Below are positions 1 to 7,974 of a DNA stretch of 64,000 nt, piece after piece. Origin of the DNA: an uncultured Rhodopila sp. (GTDB lineage Bacteria; Pseudomonadota; Alphaproteobacteria; Acetobacterales; Acetobacteraceae); NCBI GenBank assembly GCA_903851415.1, contig CAINOE010000209.1:16528-80527 (forward strand). The letters run 5' to 3'. The position numbers were made by a program, and so were the translations under genes. Every line of letters starts with the position of its first letter. Position 1 is the stretch's first letter. The notes under the pieces were generated by a model, which was given only the letters and a program-made list of their open reading frames with translations, was not told the DNA's origin and searched no databases.

Positions 1-2
1 AT

Positions 3-2105
3 GGCGACAAGCAGGTGGCGCGCACGCAATTCATGATCGATGAAATATCGAGATGGTGTGCCGCCTGGTTCGACGATGGCCAGTCGGTGTGGCGCATGCC
101 GTCCCGCGGCCTGACCCCGTTCGCCGCCTGGCGTTCCTCCGTCCGTTACGACCTGAATCCCGAGGCGATGGGACTCTCCGGCTTCCGCCGGCTTGTCGCC
201 GAGCTGCCCTCCGACCCGGTCGCGGCCATCGGCGCGGTCGTGCAGCGCCAGGGCGTGCCGAACCGGGCCGTCGCTGATTACCTGCACCAGGCGCTGCTCG
301 ATATCGGCGGCTGGGCCGCTTATGCCCGTTACCTGAAATGGCAGGCCGAGCTGCATGGCGGCACAGACGATACGCTGGAGCAACTGCTCGCCATACGCGT
401 GGTCTGGGGCTACACGCTGTTCATGCAGCGCACCGACGAGGCGTTCCGGCGCGCGTGGCGCGAGGCGATGGCGCATGCCGCGCTGCCGCCACAGGACGAA
501 AAGCTGGGCGACGATCCGGAACTCTGCATCGATATGGTGCTGCACGAGGCGTATGAGGCGGCGTTCCAGCGCCGGCTGCTGGCGAAACTCGCGCAGGCCC
601 CCGCCGCCCCGCATCCCGACCGTCCGCCGGTGCAAGCCGCGTTCTGCATCGACGTGCGATCGGAAATCTACCGCCGCGCCTTCGAAAGCCAATCGGCCGG
701 CATCCAGACCATCGGCTTCGCCGGCTTCTTCGGTTTTCCGATCGAATACCTGCCGATCGGCCATGTGCGGGGCCGCGCGCACTGCCCGGTGCTGCTCAGC
801 CCCGCCTTCACCGTCTGCGAGGCCGTGGGCGGCGCGTCCGCGGCGGAGGAGACCGAGATCATGGGCCTGCGCCTGATGCGCCGGCGCGTGTTCAAGGCAT
901 GGAAGGCTTTCAAGCTGATGGCCGTCTCCTCCTTCATTTTCGTCGAGTCCGCCGGCCTGCTTTACGGCGCGAAACTGCTCAGCGACAGCCTGGGGCTGAC
1001 ACGCACGGTGCACGACCCGAACACCGACGGCCTCGACGAAAAGGTCATCGATCGGCTGGGCCCGAGCATAGAGCCGGGCCTGGTGAGCGGCCGGCGCACC
1101 GGGTTCGATCCGAAACAGCGCATCGACATGGCGGAGGCTGTGCTGCGCGCGATGTCGATGACCGGGCCATTCGCACGGCTGGTGATGCTGACCGGCCATG
1201 GCAGCACGACGGTCAACAACCCGCATGCCGCCGGCCTGGATTGCGGCGCCTGCGGCGGCTATACCGGCGAGGCGAACGCGCGCACCGCGGCGCTGATCCT
1301 GAACGACCCGGAGGTGCGCGCAGGCCTCAAGGCGCGCGGGATCGCGATCCCGGCCGATACATGGTTCCTTGGCTGCCTGCACGATACCTGCACCGACGAC
1401 GTCAGGATCTTCGACACGCAATCGGTGCCGCCCGGGCACGCCGAGGATCTGGCACGCCTGCGCGCCCTGATCGCGCGCGCCAGTGCGCTTGCCCGGCTTG
1501 AGCGATCGGCGTTGCTCGGAATCCCCCCGGGCGGCGATGTCGATAAGCAGGTGAAATACCGCAGCCGCGACTGGGCTCAGGTTCGCCCCGAATGGGGGCT
1601 CGCCGGCAACGGCGCCTTCATCGCAGCACCCCGCGCCCGCACGCGCGGAATCGATCTCGGCGGCCGCGCCTTTCTGCACGACTATGACTGGGAACAGGAT
1701 GCGGGCTTCAAGACCCTCGAGCTGATCATGACCGCGCCGATGGTGGTCGCGAGCTGGATCAACCTTCAGTATTACGGCTCCACCGTAAATAACGAAACCT
1801 TCGGCTGTGGAAACAAGGTGCTGCACAACGTTGCCGGAACGATCGGCGTTCTGGAAGGCAATGCCGGCGATCTGCGTGTCGGCCTGCCGCGGCAGTCACT
1901 GCATGACGGAAATCGTTACATACATGAGCCGATCAGGCTGAACGTGATGATCGAGGCGCCGCGCGGCGCGATCGATGATATCATCCGCAAGCACTCAACA
2001 GTGCGTCAACTGCTGGACAATGGCTGGCTGCATCTCTGGACGATATCGGCGGAAGGCAGGGCGTCGGCGCGCTACCGGGGGCGTTTGAGCTGGGCCGACA
2101 TTTGA
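3..2105 (+). CDS. dabA: Inorganic carbon transporter subunit DabA (DUF2309), 5'-truncated by window edge
   Basis: Member of the DUF2309/UPF0753 family, whose characterised members (DabA) work with the membrane protein DabB as an energy-coupled bicarbonate accumulation complex with a beta-carbonic-anhydrase-like zinc site. Counting from the GTG at 15, the zinc and active-site signature is visible: CIDVRSE gives Cys211 and Asp213, and LTGHGSTTVNNPH followed by GLDCGACGG gives His395 and Cys410. The frame is open upstream to the window edge. The 696 residues seen correspond to the middle and C-terminal part of a family usually 800 aa or longer, so the gene almost certainly begins outside the window and the GTG at 15 is not the true start. 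A dabB partner, if present, would lie upstream. It runs in the same direction as the carboxylase that follows about 440 bp downstream, which consumes bicarbonate. Family is confident; transport role is by homology. Confidence 0.9.
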   Translation, partial: GDKQVARTQFMIDEISRWCAAWFDDGQSVWRMPSRGLTPFAAWRSSVRYDLNPEAMGLSGFRRLVAELPSDPVAAIGAVVQRQGVPNRAVADYLHQALLDIGGWAAYARYLKWQAELHGGTDDTLEQLLAIRVVWGYTLFMQRTDEAFRRAWREAMAHAALPPQDEKLGDDPELCIDMVLHEAYEAAFQRRLLAKLAQAPAAPHPDRPPVQAAFCIDVRSEIYRRAFESQSAGIQTIGFAGFFGFPIEYLPIGHVRGRAHCPVLLSPAFTVCEAVGGASAAEETEIMGLRLMRRRVFKAWKAFKLMAVSSFIFVESAGLLYGAKLLSDSLGLTRTVHDPNTDGLDEKVIDRLGPSIEPGLVSGRRTGFDPKQRIDMAEAVLRAMSMTGPFARLVMLTGHGSTTVNNPHAAGLDCGACGGYTGEANARTAALILNDPEVRAGLKARGIAIPADTWFLGCLHDTCTDDVRIFDTQSVPPGHAEDLARLRALIARASALARLERSALLGIPPGGDVDKQVKYRSRDWAQVRPEWGLAGNGAFIAAPRARTRGIDLGGRAFLHDYDWEQDAGFKTLELIMTAPMVVASWINLQYYGSTVNNETFGCGNKVLHNVAGTIGVLEGNAGDLRVGLPRQSLHDGNRYIHEPIRLNVMIEAPRGAIDDIIRKHSTVRQLLDNGWLHLWTISAEGRASARYRGRLSWADI

Positions 2106-2437
2106 TCGCCGATCCGAGGCGGGATCTGATGGTGTGGTGCCGCGATTGCCGTCAGCCGGAGAACGCTCCAGCCGCATGTTCCGCTTCTCGCAGACTTGAA
2201 AGCGGGTTCCACCTTGTCCAAGGCGGGATGGGCACCAGCATCTTGAGCAGGTCGCCGTTCCGGGGCGGGTCCGGCGTGCCGTCAGCCCAAAACCACAGTT
2301 ATTGTAGTATAAGAATTTCTGAATATCGCGACTGCAGCAATCCGCCCTAGCGTCCTGTCAGCGCAAGGCCCCTCGCTGTCACCGGGGCGCCAGGGACAGG
2401 CGGGCGCAGCTTGGGATAACAAACGGGGGGTCACGTG
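2106..2437. other. Intergenic region between dabA and the 3-hydroxypropionate genes
   Basis: About 330 bp with no convincing gene. It is locally AT-richer around 2290-2335, where a TATAAG-like hexamer near 2309 could serve as a -10 element, but I cannot pair it with a good -35. This is the only space before the carboxylase operon large enough for a promoter, so the operon promoter is most likely here or at the end of dabA. No strong rho-independent terminator is visible after dabA. Confidence 0.4.
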
Positions 2438-2551
2438 ATGCGCAGCTCAGGCCGTACACAGCCTGTCGGGGATCCATCGCACGAGCGCCGGACGCCCGTG
2501 CCGGGTGACCGCTCCCCCTGCGCCGGCCGCCGCGGCATCGCAACCGCATGA
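2438..2551 (+). CDS. Candidate 37-aa leader ORF coupled to the carboxylase
   Basis: A short reading frame (ATG at 2438, TGA at 2549-2551) whose stop codon overlaps the ATG of the carboxylase at 2548 in an ATGA arrangement. A GGGGGG stretch at 2425-2430 gives it a plausible ribosome binding site. By contrast, no Shine-Dalgarno-like sequence lies just before 2548. This suggests translational coupling. The peptide is Arg/Pro-rich and resembles nothing I know. It may be a leader peptide, or simply chance in GC-rich sequence. Low confidence as a protein, somewhat higher as an untranslated-leader feature. Confidence 0.25.
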   Translation: MRSSGRTQPVGDPSHERRTPVPGDRSPCAGRRGIATA

Positions 2552-5500
2552 GCCCGCGCCGGAACCTGTCGCGCATCGTGGTGGCCAACCGCGGCGAGGC
2601 GGCGGTGCGCTTCATACGTGCCGCGCGCACATGGTCCAGTCAGCACAACGCGCCGCTCGAGACGATCGCGCTCTACACCCGGGCCGACGAGGGCGCGCGG
2701 TTCGTGCGCATGGCGTCGCGCGCGATCTGCATCGGCGAGGCCTTCGTGTCCGGCGCCGATGGGCGGTCCCGCAGCGCCTATCTCGACATCGACCGCATCG
2801 TCGGCCTGGCCCGCGAGGCGGGGGCGGACGGGATTTGGCCCGGCTGGGGCTTCGCCTCGGAAAAGCCCGAGTTGCCGGACGCCTGCGAGGCCGCGGGCCT
2901 CACTTTCCTCGGACCGCCGGCCAGCTCGATGCGGGCGCTCGGCGACAAGATCGCCGCCAAGCGGCTGGCGGAATCCTGCGATGTTCCGGTCAGCGCCTGG
3001 TCCGGCGGGCCGGTGGACGCAGCGGCAGCGCAGACGTGGGCGGAGCGCATCGGCTACCCGGTGCTGCTCAAGGCCACCGCGGGCGGCGGCGGCCGCGGCA
3101 TCCGCCGCGTCTACGGGCCCGAGGAAATCGCCGGCGCATTCCAGTCCGCCGCCGCCGAGGCCGCGGCGGCATTCGGCGATCCCTCGATCTTCGTTGAAGC
3201 CCTGATCTCCGAGGCGCGTCACATCGAAGTGCAGGTGCTGGCCGATGCGCATGGCGGCGTGTGGGCCATCGGCACGCGCGACTGTTCGATGCAGCGGCGC
3301 CAGCAGAAAGTGCTGGAGGAAGCACCGGCGCCGGGCCTGGCGCCCGAGGTCGAGCGTGCGCTGTGCGAGGCCGCGGTGCGGCTGGCCCGCGCCTGCGGCT
3401 ATGTCAGCGCCGGCACCGCAGAGTTCCTGCTGCTGCCTGACGGGCGCACCTTCTACTTCCTCGAGATGAACACACGCCTTCAGGTCGAGCACACCGTCAC
3501 CGAGGAAGTGTACGGCCTCGACCTGGTGGGCTTGCAGATCGACATTGCCCGCGGCTTACCGCTGCCCGCGGCCGCGCCGCCCGCTCCGCGCGGCGTGGCG
3601 ATCGAGGCGCGGCTGAACGCCGAGGATCCCGATCAGGGCTTCGCGCCAAGGGCGGGGAGGCTGCTGCGTTTCAAGCCGCCGCAGGGCCCGGGGATACGGA
3701 TCGACTCCGGTTACTCCGCCAACAGCGCGGTGCCGACTGCCTTCGATTCCATGCTGGCCAAGGTCATCGCGCATGGCGCCACGCGCGAACGCGCGCTCGC
3801 CCTGATGGAAGCGGGGCTGCAGGACAGCATCGTCGTGCTCGATTCCGGCCTGACCAACCGCGCGCTGCTGCTGGAACTGGTCGGGCAAAGCGCGTTCCGC
3901 GACGGCTCGGTGACGACCGTCTGGCTCGATCGCTACCTGACCAATCGTCCTTCCCCCGCGCAGCGGCCAAATCTGGCGATGGCGCTCGCCGCCGCGGCGA
4001 TCATGGACTACCTGCGCACGCGTTACGGGCAAGTCGCGAACTTCATCGAGGAGACGCAGCGCGGCCTGCCGCGCAACATCCCGGATCAGGGACCTGTGAC
4101 GCTGCCCTACGAACTCGACGGCCGGCCGGTGCAGATGGAGGTCGCGACAATCGGCCCGCAGGAGAAGCTGCTGCGCAGCGGCGACTGGCAGGCGCTGATG
4201 CGGGTCGAGCAGGCGGACGACTGGACACTGTATCTGGAGATGGACGGCCGCCGGCACGCCGCGATCTGCTGCGCGACCCCGGCCGAGGTGCAGGTCGAGC
4301 TGGACGGGGTGGCGCACCGCTTTCGCCGTGTCTCCGACGGCCGCGTGCGCGCCATGCTGCCGGCGGCGGTCGCGCAGGTGCACGTCCAGCCGGGCGATCA
4401 GGTCTCCGTCGGCGACCGTCTGATCACCCTCGAGGCGATGAAGATGGAAACCACCATCACCTCGTCGCTGTCCGGCACGGTCAGGTCGGTGCTTGTGCGG
4501 CCGGCCGCGCTGGTGGCGGCCGGCGACGTCATGGTGGAAATCGACGTGAGCGAGCAGGCGGCACCGGGCCAGGCCGGATCGCCGCTGTTGCCGCCGCGGC
4601 AGGAGCCGCCACTCGATCCGCTTCGGGTGATCGAGGCGCGGCTGCTCGGCTTCGATGTGACCGCCGAGCAGGTCGATCAGGCGCTGGCCGCGTTGGAGGC
4701 CGACAGTTCCGTCAGCCGCTCCCGCCTGATGGCGCTGCTGCGCGCCGCGGTGGTGCAGGAGCAGGTGTTCAAGAGCGGACAATATGACGACGCGATGAAC
4801 GATGCGCGCGAAAGCAGCCTCGAGCAGCTCACATGGTTCGTGCATCACCGCCGCCTCGATGAGCAACGCCTGTCGGCGCGCATGATTCGGCGGCTTGGCC
4901 GCTTTCTCGACCTGCACGACATCAAGGACGCGAGCGATCCCCGCGTCGGCTACGCGTTGATGCGCCTGTTCCAGGCGCGCGCGGCGGAAGGTTCGCCGAG
5001 CCGTCTTCTGCTGGACCTGTTGCACGCGCTGGCCCGCACACGCGACGGGCAGGACACGGCCGGCCCGGTCGAGCAGCGGGTGATCTTCGAGAAGCTGGCC
5101 AACGAGGCGCTGCAGCGCGGCGACCGCCGGGTGGCGACCGCGGCGTGGAATCTGATCCACCGCTGGCACGACCTACCGGCGCAGCAAGCCAGGACGGCGG
5201 CCGACCTGGCGCAGGCCGGGACGATGTGGCAGCGCCTGCCGGAGCAGCCGCCGGAACCGGCGCTGAGCGCGATGCCGCTGGCTATCCTGGTCAGAACGCT
5301 GCCGTTCTCGGCGGCTTCAGGCAATGGGCGGATCGCGGTCGTCATGGCGCGCATCTACGGCGATGTGCCGTTCATCGAGTCGGCGCCGCTGTTGGGCCGA
5401 ATCCCTTGCAGGACCGTGCGTTTGGCCGGCGGCACGTTGGTCGCGGGGCTGCTGGTGTCCGAGCCGGACGATCTGGCCCCTGTGCTGGCGGCGCTGCCGC

Positions 5501-7974
5501 GCGAGACGGAAGCCGACCTGCTGCTTGGCTTCTCGCCGTCGCCGCAGATGCTGTCGCAGGTGGCGCTGCATCCGCGGGCGCGCTGGACCGCGCTGTGGGC
5601 TGAATACGACGCGATGCGCGGCACTACCTGGCTTCCCGCTGGGCAACCCGAGGGCGGCGCGATGGCCGAACAGGTGCTGCTGCGCGACCTGCATCCCGCG
5701 GGACCGATCGCGCGCGAGCTGGCGCGCTATCGGGCGTTCGTGCTGAGCCGCGAGCCGGCGCCGGCGGGCGTGGTGCTGCTGCGCGCCACCGCCGGGCGGG
5801 ACGAGCGGCTGCTCGCCTTCGCCGAGGTGGAGGCGTTCGATCCGGTCATCGACGGCCATTTCGTTCGCGTGCCGGTATTCGAGGCCGCCTTCCTGGAAGC
5901 CGCGCAGGCGATGCGCGACGTGCTGCGCGCGGCGGGCGGCCGTGTGCCCGCGATGAACCGTCTCGCCCTGTTCATCCGGCCGCCGGTTCACCTGACCCGG
6001 GGGCAATTGCAGGCGCTGGCGCAGCGGCTCGCGCCGGCCAGCCTCGACCTCGGGCTGGAGACCGCGTCGCTCATCGGCTGTTTCACCTTCGGCGGGGACG
6101 GAGCGGCCCGGGAGCAGGTGGTCGAATGGCGCGACGTCATGGCGCTCGGCCCCCGCCTGGAAATCGGGACGCCAGCCGATCGGCCGGTGCCGACGCGCTC
6201 GACCTATGAGCAGAAGGTGCTCGCGGCACGCCGCTACGGCCTGTTCCATCCCTACGAGGTGGTAAACTGGCTCATCGCGCCCCGCATCGAGGGCATCGAG
6301 CGCGGCCGTTTCGAGGAGCTCGATCTCGACGGCCCGGCCGGCAGCCGGTTGGCGCCGGTGCGCGACCGCGCGTGGGGCGAGAACCCGGCCGGCGTCGTGC
6401 TGGGCCTGATCACCAACTGGTCCGCGCGCTTCCCCGACGGCTTCACCCGTATGCTCATCATCGGCGACGCGACGATGGAGATGGGCTCGCTGGGCGAGGC
6501 GGAGTGCCGCCGGATCGTCGCCGCGATTGACCTCGCGGAAGAGCGCGGGCTGCCGGTCGAGTGGGTCGCATTGTCGGCCGGTGCGCGCATCGCGCTGGAT
6601 TCCGGCACCGAAAACCTCGACTGGACCGCCGCGGTCTTGCGGCGGATCGTGACCTTCACCGCCGCGGGCGGCGTGGTCAACGTCATTGTCGACGGGCCGT
6701 GCGTCGGGGCGCAGTCATACTGGAACGCCGAGGCGACGATGCTGATGCATTGCCGCGGCGCGCTTGTCATGACACCGCGCGGCTACATGGTGCTGACCGG
6801 CAAGCGCGCGCTGGAGGTGTCGGGATCGGTTGCGGCAGCGACCAACGAGGCCATCGGCGGCCTTGAGATCATGCTGGCCAACGGCGAAGCGCAGTATGCC
6901 GCCACCGATCTGCACGCGGCGTACCAGGTGCTGATGCGCCACTACGACTACACCTACGTGCCGCCCGGCGAGCCGCGCGCACGCGCGGTGGTCAGCAGCG
7001 ATCCGCCCGGCCGCGACATCTCGGTGTATCCCTACAATGGGCCGGGCGGCTTCGCCACGATCGGCGAAGTGGTTTCGGAGGCAACCAATCCCGGCCGCAA
7101 GAAACCGTTCGCGATCCGCGAGGTGATCCGCGCGATCAGCGACCAGGACGCTCCGCTGCTGGAGCGGTGGGCGGACATGGCGGGCGGCGAGACGACGGTT
7201 GCGATGCACGGCCAGATGAACGGACAGCCGGTCTGCTTCGTCGGCATCGAGTCCCAGCCGATCCCCCGCCGCCGGCCGGGGCCGCCGGACGGACCGGCGG
7301 TGTGGATGAGCGGGACGCTGTTTCCGAACTCCTCCCGCAAGGCCGCGCGGGCCATCCGCGCCGCCAGCGGGATCTCTCCGGTCGTGCTGGTGGCGAACCT
7401 GTCGGGCTTCGACGGATCGCCGGAGTCGATCCGCGAGCGGCAACTGGAATACGGCGCCGAGATCGGCAAGGCGGTGGTCGAATTCGACGGGCCGATCCTG
7501 TTCTGCGTCATCGCCCGCTATCACGGCGGCGCCTATGTCGTGTTCTCCCGCCGGCTGTCCGGCAGCCTGGAGTCGCTCGCACTTGAAGGCAGCTATGCCA
7601 GCGTCATCGGCGGCGGCGCCGCGGCGGCCGTGGTGTTCACCCGGCTGGTTGCCGAGCGGGTCAACGCCCACCCGCGCGTTCGCGACGCCCGCGAGGCGCT
7701 CGGCCGGGTGGCCGCCGATCAGCACCGCGCCGCGCAGGAGGCATACGAAGCCGTGCTGGCCGACGTGGAGGCCGAAATCCAGACCGCTTTCGCGCGGGAG
7801 TTCGACTCGGTGCACAGCGTCTCGCGCGCGCTGCATGTCGGCTCTCTGCATGCCGTGCTGCCGGTCAGCGAGCTTCGCGCCGCGGTGTGCGGCCGGCTGC
7901 AGGACGCCGCCGGCGCGTCCGTCCCCCGGCCCCGCCAGCGCCGCATAGGCACCCACACCGGGACAGGAGCATGA
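2548..7974 (+). CDS. Single-chain biotin-dependent acetyl/propionyl-CoA carboxylase (BC-BCCP-CT fusion)
   Basis: A 1808-aa multidomain carboxylase that should carboxylate acetyl-CoA to malonyl-CoA with ATP and bicarbonate; use of propionyl-CoA is also possible. The biotin carboxylase comes first (about 8-450), with the ATP-grasp glycine loop KATAGGGGRG near 175 and EMNTRLQVEH near 306. The biotin carrier segment follows, with EAMKMET, where Lys632 is the predicted biotinylated residue. Next is a long helical/central region (about 680-1230). The carboxyltransferase (about 1230-1770) shows SGARIAL near 1344, LTGKRALEVSG near 1415, IGGLEIM near 1436 and the C-lobe FPNSSRKAARAI with ANLSGFDGSPESI near 1593. 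The central region and CT motifs resemble eukaryotic single-chain ACC more than split bacterial AccABCD. Its stop overlaps the next start (ATGA at 7971-7974). The context of propionyl-CoA synthase and malonyl-CoA reductase argues for malonyl-CoA production. Confidence 0.88.
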   Translation: MSPRRNLSRIVVANRGEAAVRFIRAARTWSSQHNAPLETIALYTRADEGARFVRMASRAICIGEAFVSGADGRSRSAYLDIDRIVGLAREAGADGIWPGWGFASEKPELPDACEAAGLTFLGPPASSMRALGDKIAAKRLAESCDVPVSAWSGGPVDAAAAQTWAERIGYPVLLKATAGGGGRGIRRVYGPEEIAGAFQSAAAEAAAAFGDPSIFVEALISEARHIEVQVLADAHGGVWAIGTRDCSMQRRQQKVLEEAPAPGLAPEVERALCEAAVRLARACGYVSAGTAEFLLLPDGRTFYFLEMNTRLQVEHTVTEEVYGLDLVGLQIDIARGLPLPAAAPPAPRGVAIEARLNAEDPDQGFAPRAGRLLRFKPPQGPGIRIDSGYSANSAVPTAFDSMLAKVIAHGATRERALALMEAGLQDSIVVLDSGLTNRALLLELVGQSAFRDGSVTTVWLDRYLTNRPSPAQRPNLAMALAAAAIMDYLRTRYGQVANFIEETQRGLPRNIPDQGPVTLPYELDGRPVQMEVATIGPQEKLLRSGDWQALMRVEQADDWTLYLEMDGRRHAAICCATPAEVQVELDGVAHRFRRVSDGRVRAMLPAAVAQVHVQPGDQVSVGDRLITLEAMKMETTITSSLSGTVRSVLVRPAALVAAGDVMVEIDVSEQAAPGQAGSPLLPPRQEPPLDPLRVIEARLLGFDVTAEQVDQALAALEADSSVSRSRLMALLRAAVVQEQVFKSGQYDDAMNDARESSLEQLTWFVHHRRLDEQRLSARMIRRLGRFLDLHDIKDASDPRVGYALMRLFQARAAEGSPSRLLLDLLHALARTRDGQDTAGPVEQRVIFEKLANEALQRGDRRVATAAWNLIHRWHDLPAQQARTAADLAQAGTMWQRLPEQPPEPALSAMPLAILVRTLPFSAASGNGRIAVVMARIYGDVPFIESAPLLGRIPCRTVRLAGGTLVAGLLVSEPDDLAPVLAALPRETEADLLLGFSPSPQMLSQVALHPRARWTALWAEYDAMRGTTWLPAGQPEGGAMAEQVLLRDLHPAGPIARELARYRAFVLSREPAPAGVVLLRATAGRDERLLAFAEVEAFDPVIDGHFVRVPVFEAAFLEAAQAMRDVLRAAGGRVPAMNRLALFIRPPVHLTRGQLQALAQRLAPASLDLGLETASLIGCFTFGGDGAAREQVVEWRDVMALGPRLEIGTPADRPVPTRSTYEQKVLAARRYGLFHPYEVVNWLIAPRIEGIERGRFEELDLDGPAGSRLAPVRDRAWGENPAGVVLGLITNWSARFPDGFTRMLIIGDATMEMGSLGEAECRRIVAAIDLAEERGLPVEWVALSAGARIALDSGTENLDWTAAVLRRIVTFTAAGGVVNVIVDGPCVGAQSYWNAEATMLMHCRGALVMTPRGYMVLTGKRALEVSGSVAAATNEAIGGLEIMLANGEAQYAATDLHAAYQVLMRHYDYTYVPPGEPRARAVVSSDPPGRDISVYPYNGPGGFATIGEVVSEATNPGRKKPFAIREVIRAISDQDAPLLERWADMAGGETTVAMHGQMNGQPVCFVGIESQPIPRRRPGPPDGPAVWMSGTLFPNSSRKAARAIRAASGISPVVLVANLSGFDGSPESIRERQLEYGAEIGKAVVEFDGPILFCVIARYHGGAYVVFSRRLSGSLESLALEGSYASVIGGGAAAAVVFTRLVAERVNAHPRVRDAREALGRVAADQHRAAQEAYEAVLADVEAEIQTAFAREFDSVHSVSRALHVGSLHAVLPVSELRAAVCGRLQDAAGASVPRPRQRRIGTHTGTGA

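Noticed and set aside
3556..5169. 537-aa minus-strand frame
   Set aside because: Lies inside the carboxylase gene and shows only His/Arg-rich shadow sequence.
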